Positions 7,577-10,028 of a DNA stretch of 10,028 nucleotides are shown piece after piece. The DNA lies in NCBI GenBank assembly GCA_002402315.1, contig DHFP01000020.1:1-10028 (forward strand), read 5' to 3'. Numbering within the stretch: position 1 is the stretch's first letter; each line of letters starts with the position of its first letter. The DNA is from Clostridiales bacterium UBA4821 (GTDB taxonomy: Bacteria; Bacillota; Clostridia; Acetivibrionales; UBA4821). The translations under genes and the position numbers were made by a program. Below the pieces are notes generated by a model. It worked only from the letters and a program-made list of their open reading frames with translations, was not told the DNA's origin and did no database searches.

Positions 7577-7970
7577 TGTAATTGACCGGCGAACCCGGCA
7601 GCCAGTTGGCCGGAGTTACAACCTTATTAGCGTCTGCTATTTTTAATGAATCAATAATTCTCAGGATTTCGGGTATGTACCTACCGGTAGATTGGGGATA
7701 GTAAAGGATAGCCCTCAGAACTTGCATATGATCAATGATGAATACACTTCTTACGGTTGAAGCATCACTCATGGAAGGAGATATCATTCCATAGAGCTTT
7801 GCTACCTTCATGTCCCTGTCGGCTATTACGGGGAAAGGTATTTCAATTCCGGTATTTTTAAAAATATTATGTACCCAGCCAAGGTGGGCATGCAGACTGT
7901 CTATGAGGAGACATCTCTGGGTAAACATTTCTTGAATGAGTCTTTTAAAGATGTAAAAATGGAAGGGCAC
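7560..7970 (-). pseudogene. Truncated peroxiredoxin (AhpC/Prx6-like) remnant
   Basis: On the minus strand an open frame of 136 codons (GTG at 7968-7970) contains an unmistakable peroxiredoxin C-terminal half: HAHLGWVHNI (27-36), GIEIPFPVIADRDMKVAKLYGM (41-62), STVRSVFIID (71-80), RAILYYPQSTGR (86-97) and TPANWLPGSPV (119-129). An intact family member has roughly 200-220 residues and a peroxidatic cysteine in an N-terminal P-x-C-T motif. Here the N-terminal thioredoxin-fold part is missing, the stretch around QEM (13-15) is degenerate and appears about 8 residues shorter than usual before IDS, and no catalytic cysteine is present. The C-terminal tail after PGSPV (about 7584) is also lost: the last residues are non-homologous and partly read from recJ DNA, with a 17-nt convergent overlap. 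No functional product is expected. Confidence 0.85.
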
Positions 7971-8013
7971 AAAAACATCATATTATATATAAATACAAAT
8001 TTTGGTAATTAGA

Positions 8014-8042
8014 TTGGCGCTAAAATATAATTATGCTATAAT
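8014..8042 (+). promoter_or_regulatory. Promoter of the TetR remnant
   Basis: TTGGCG at 8014-8019 and TATAAT at 8037-8042 are separated by exactly 17 nt. TG at 8034-8035 makes an extended -10. Transcription would start near 8049, inside the palindrome that follows. Confidence 0.75.
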
Positions 8043-8043
8043 A

Positions 8044-8070
8044 TGAATGAATAAAAAAAATATTCATTCA
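8044..8070 (+). promoter_or_regulatory. Palindromic TetR-type operator
   Basis: TGAATGAATA (8044-8053) and TATTCATTCA (8061-8070) are perfect inverse copies separated by seven A residues. The dyad covers the predicted transcription start and lies 20 nt before the start codon of the TetR-family gene, the usual place for an autoregulatory operator. The TGAATGA/TCATTCA half-sites resemble those of the Bacillus FadR-type TetR operator, but there the half-sites are about 4 nt apart; here they are 13 nt apart. In RNA the same sequence could form a hairpin. Confidence 0.65.
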
Positions 8071-8077
8071 GGATACT

Positions 8078-8082
8078 GGAGG
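8078..8082 (+). promoter_or_regulatory. Ribosome binding site selecting a TTG start
   Basis: GGAGG lies 8 nt before the TTG at 8091. No in-frame ATG or GTG is better placed, and the TetR-family homology begins at once (RDKKADIFNSGRELF), so TTG is the likely start. Confidence 0.8.
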
Positions 8083-8090
8083 TTGGTTAA

Positions 8091-8411
8091 TTGAGAGATA
8101 AAAAAGCAGATATCTTTAATAGCGGGCGCGAGTTATTCTGCTCCAAAGGATTCAAAGACGCGAGTGTTTCTGATATAACAAATATGGCTGGGATAGGGGT
8201 AGGTACATTTTATAACTATTACTCCTCGAAAGAGAAGCTTTTCTTAGAGATTTTTTTAAAAGAAAACGTGGAGCTTAAAAAGAGTATTGTGGAATCTGTT
8301 GACCTGGATGATTTCAAAAGATTAGACGAGGAGGTCCAAGATGAAAAAAGTTACAGCATTTATCGGGAGTCAGCAAAAGCGGGCAACTTACCGGGCGGTT
8401 CAAGAATTTGA
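8091..8411 (+). pseudogene. TetR/AcrR-family regulator reduced to its DNA-binding domain
   Basis: The frame gives 106 residues. Residues 1-60 are a typical TetR N-terminal domain: an amphipathic first helix (ADIFNSGRELFCSKGF, 6-21), then the helix-turn-helix SVSDITNMAGIGVGTFYNYYSSKEKLF (25-51) with the recognition segment VGTFYNYY (37-44). Family members usually have about 190-200 residues; the ligand-binding and dimerisation domain is absent. After about residue 75 the sequence no longer looks TetR-like. From position 8341 (residue 84) it is simply the flavin reductase gene read in another frame. An internal deletion that joined the start of tetR to the leader of the next gene explains this best. 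An upstream promoter, operator and ribosome binding site remain, so a short HTH-only protein may still be made. Whether it binds DNA without its dimerisation domain is doubtful. Confidence 0.75.
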
Positions 8412-9110
8412 AGAAAATTTAAAGTCATATGCGAAAATTGACTTTGAGTATGTTTTTTAAAAAGACTATTGCCTTGAATATTGCAAAGGCTGCAAGTTGT
8501 GTTTTGACAAAGGAGAAGAATATTGTTCCTCGAAAGATGACCGGGATTTACTGATGGAGAAGATGAACAATTCAGACGGGGTAATTTTTGCTACCCCCAA
8601 TTATTCATTTCAGGTAACGGCACTTATGAAGAACTTTTTGGATCGGATAGCCTTTGTTTTACATCGGCCTCAGTTTTTCGGCAAGGCCTTCACGGCTATT
8701 GTTACCCAGGGTATATTCGGAGGAGCTTCTATTGAGAAGTATTTGGAAACTATGGGAGGGAACCTGGGATTTCAGGTTGCAAAAGGATGCTGTTTGACAA
8801 CATTGGAGCCCGAAACGGAGCTTCAGAAGAAAAAAACAACGCAAAAATCAAAAAAGCCTCAGAGAGATTTTATAAGGAACTTATGCGTTCCACGCCGCCA
8901 AGTCCTTCTTTTTTCAGGTTGATGTTATTCCGGATGTCCCGCACAAGCATACAAATGATGGTAGATGAAAATTTCCGGGATTATGGTTATTTTAAAGAAA
9001 AAGGCTGGTTTGAGGCTGATTATTATCATGATATATCCTTGGGGTTTATCAAAAAGCTGGCAGGTCGTTTTTTTGATTTCTTAGGGAAGCAGATGGTTAA
9101 ACACAGATAG
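8341..9110 (+). pseudogene. NAD(P)H-dependent flavin oxidoreductase (flavodoxin-like), broken by stop and frameshift
   Basis: The gene starts at ATG 8341 with AGGAGG at 8329-8334. The first 39 codons (MKKVTAFIGSQQ onward) end at an in-frame TAA at 8458-8460. Homologous coding continues in the same frame right after it: a cysteine-rich stretch (CKGCKLCF, from 8482) and the flavin-site-like ATPNYSFQVTALMKNFLDR. The frame is lost at a run of seven A at 8830-8836; with an eighth A the protein would continue as KKKNNAKIKKASERFYKELM and end at TAG 9108-9110. Restoring both lesions gives about 256 residues. The family binds FMN and reduces flavins or quinones with NAD(P)H. The first lesion probably replaced a leucine codon (TTA to TAA). 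As written no full-length protein can be made, although poly-A slippage could heal the second lesion in part of the transcripts. Confidence 0.87.
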
Positions 9111-9135
9111 GGGAATTGAAGAACCTAGCATAAAT

Positions 9136-9165
9136 TTGGACTTTACATTTGAAATATTTTATAAT
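9136..9165 (+). promoter_or_regulatory. Promoter of the EFR1-family gene
   Basis: TTGGAC at 9136-9141 and TATAAT at 9160-9165 are separated by 18 nt. The start would be near 9172, about 26 nt before the ATG at 9198. This gives the last gene transcription independent of the decayed genes upstream. Confidence 0.65.
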
Positions 9166-9183
9166 CTTTGTAGTACTATAAAG
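9166..9183 (+). promoter_or_regulatory. Dyad immediately after the -10 box, possible operator
   Basis: CTTTGTAGT followed by ACTATAAAG forms an 18-bp dyad with one mismatched position (9170/9179) around a perfect TAGTACTA core (9171-9178). It starts at the base after TATAAT, covers the predicted transcription start and runs to the first G of the ribosome binding site. It is unlike the TGAATGA dyad at 8044-8070, so another regulator would be involved. It could be chance in AT-rich DNA. Confidence 0.4.
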
Positions 9184-9197
9184 GGAGGTCTTATAAA

Positions 9198-9986
9198 ATG
9201 AAGCCTGAAGTGTATTATTTCACAGGTACAGGTAATTCGCTGGTGGTGGCAAGAGACATTGTAAAGGAAATTGATGGAGAGCTTATTTCTATTCCTTCAG
9301 TAATAGCTAAAAGCAGTATTAAAACTGATGCAAAAGTTATTGGAATTGTTTTTCCCGTATATATCTGGGGAATACCTCTTATTGTTCAAAGGTTTGTAAA
9401 AAAGATAGAAAACCTTAATGATAAATACATTTTTGCAGTTGTCACATATGGCGGTATGGCTGGAGGCACAATAAATATTCTTGAGAAAGTAATTGAAACC
9501 TGCGGCGGAAAACTTTCAGCAGGCTTTAAAGTCAACATGCCGGGAAATTATATACCTATGTATGGAGCAATTGAGGAAAAAAAGCAGCAGCGGATGTTTG
9601 AGAAATGGAGGAAAAAGGTTAAGATTATTGCTGAACACGTAAAATCCAACAAGCAAGACAAAAAAGAAAATGACAATATGCTTATTAATTTCTTATCGGG
9701 CCTTATTTATAATTCCTCAGCCAAGCATATTCGCGAAATGGATAAGCGGTTCTGGACCGATGGAAAATGCATCAAATGCGGGATTTGCCAGAAGGTTTGT
9801 CCTGCGAATAATATTGATATGACTGACGGTAAACCTTCATGGAAAGGTAATTGCGAACAATGCTTTGCCTGTTTGCAGTGGTGTCCTGAACAGGCTGTTC
9901 AATTTGGGAAAAACACATCCGTGCGAAAAAGGTACCATCATCCTGATGTGAATGTTACTGACATTGTTAAGAAAACCGGCGTTTGA
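9198..9986 (+). CDS. EFR1-family flavodoxin-ferredoxin fusion protein
   Basis: This 262-residue protein joins two electron-carrier domains. The N-terminal flavodoxin-like domain has the FMN phosphate loop TGTGNS (9-14), VFPVYIWGIP (51-60) and TYGGMAGG (83-90). After a charged linker with a lysine-rich stretch (about 125-160), the C-terminus carries two [4Fe-4S] ferredoxin motifs: C191-x2-C194-x2-C197-x3-C201 followed by P, and C219-x2-C222-x2-C225-x3-C229 followed by P. Such proteins are widespread in anaerobes and are expected to move electrons between FMN and iron-sulfur centres in the cytoplasm; the physiological partner is usually unknown. The ATG follows GGGAGGT (9183-9189) at 8-nt spacing. 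All motifs are intact, unlike in the two genes upstream. It is followed by another gene 31 nt downstream, probably in the same operon. Confidence 0.9.
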   Translation: MKPEVYYFTGTGNSLVVARDIVKEIDGELISIPSVIAKSSIKTDAKVIGIVFPVYIWGIPLIVQRFVKKIENLNDKYIFAVVTYGGMAGGTINILEKVIETCGGKLSAGFKVNMPGNYIPMYGAIEEKKQQRMFEKWRKKVKIIAEHVKSNKQDKKENDNMLINFLSGLIYNSSAKHIREMDKRFWTDGKCIKCGICQKVCPANNIDMTDGKPSWKGNCEQCFACLQWCPEQAVQFGKNTSVRKRYHHPDVNVTDIVKKTGV

Positions 9987-10017
9987 ATTGCAATGTTTTG
10001 CTTAGGAGGATTGGGGA

Positions 10018-10028
10018 ATGAAAAATAC
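10018..10028 (+). CDS. Start of a further gene, cut by the window edge
   Basis: An ATG at 10018 follows AGGAGG (10004-10009) at 8-nt spacing. Only the first codons (MKN) are inside the window. No promoter is visible in the 31-nt gap, so it is likely co-transcribed with the EFR1-family gene. The product cannot be told. Confidence 0.6.

Noticed and set aside
7577..7620. GC-rich inverted repeats after recJ (CCGGC/GCCGG with TGTAA/TTACA) as a terminator
   Set aside because: No T-run follows on the plus strand, and the bases encode the conserved peroxiredoxin segment TPANWLPGSPV on the minus strand, which explains the composition.
8830..8840. Programmed -1 ribosomal frameshift in the flavin reductase gene
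   Set aside because: The A AAA AAC heptamer is not in the phase required for a canonical slippery site, the family is normally a single frame, and an upstream stop codon already breaks the gene. One-base loss in poly-A is simpler.

Overview
The window reads as a low-GC Gram-positive anaerobe of the class Clostridia. It is AT-rich, with strong GGAGG-type ribosome binding sites, an occasional TTG start and extended -10 promoters. It carries an EFR1-type flavodoxin/ferredoxin protein and a flavin reductase of a kind common in clostridia. I cannot name genus or species from the sequence alone.

Positions 1-171 are a leader with candidate promoters and two overlapping inverted repeats just ahead of the first gene. 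Positions 172-7576 hold four tightly packed same-strand genes that look like one operon for DNA end processing. They encode a UvrD-fold protein that keeps Walker A but has lost most other helicase motifs, a complete UvrD/AddA-like superfamily 1 helicase, a free-standing PD-(D/E)XK nuclease with the AddB/Cas4-type iron-sulfur cysteine pattern, and a long RecJ exonuclease. The first two genes overlap by 17 nt; the next gaps are 16 nt and 2 nt. Together the first three proteins carry most parts of AddAB (helicase motor, inactive helicase-fold partner, Fe-S nuclease domain) on separate chains, with a 5'-3' single-strand exonuclease added. This is the most interesting part of the window.

Positions 7577-9110 look like a zone of gene decay. 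A peroxiredoxin remnant on the minus strand has lost its N-terminus, including the peroxidatic cysteine, and its C-terminal tail. It is followed on the plus strand by a TetR-family gene reduced to its DNA-binding domain, which runs into an NAD(P)H:flavin oxidoreductase gene broken by an in-frame stop and a one-base deletion in a poly-A run. A good promoter and a 27-bp palindromic operator remain in front of the TetR remnant.

Positions 9111-10028 look intact again: a promoter with its own dyad, an EFR1-family flavodoxin-ferredoxin fusion gene, and the first codons of another gene with a strong ribosome binding site. The TetR, flavin reductase and EFR1 genes were probably once a redox cassette under TetR control, of which only the EFR1 part is still whole. 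No tRNA, rRNA, CRISPR array, insertion sequence or phage gene was recognised.
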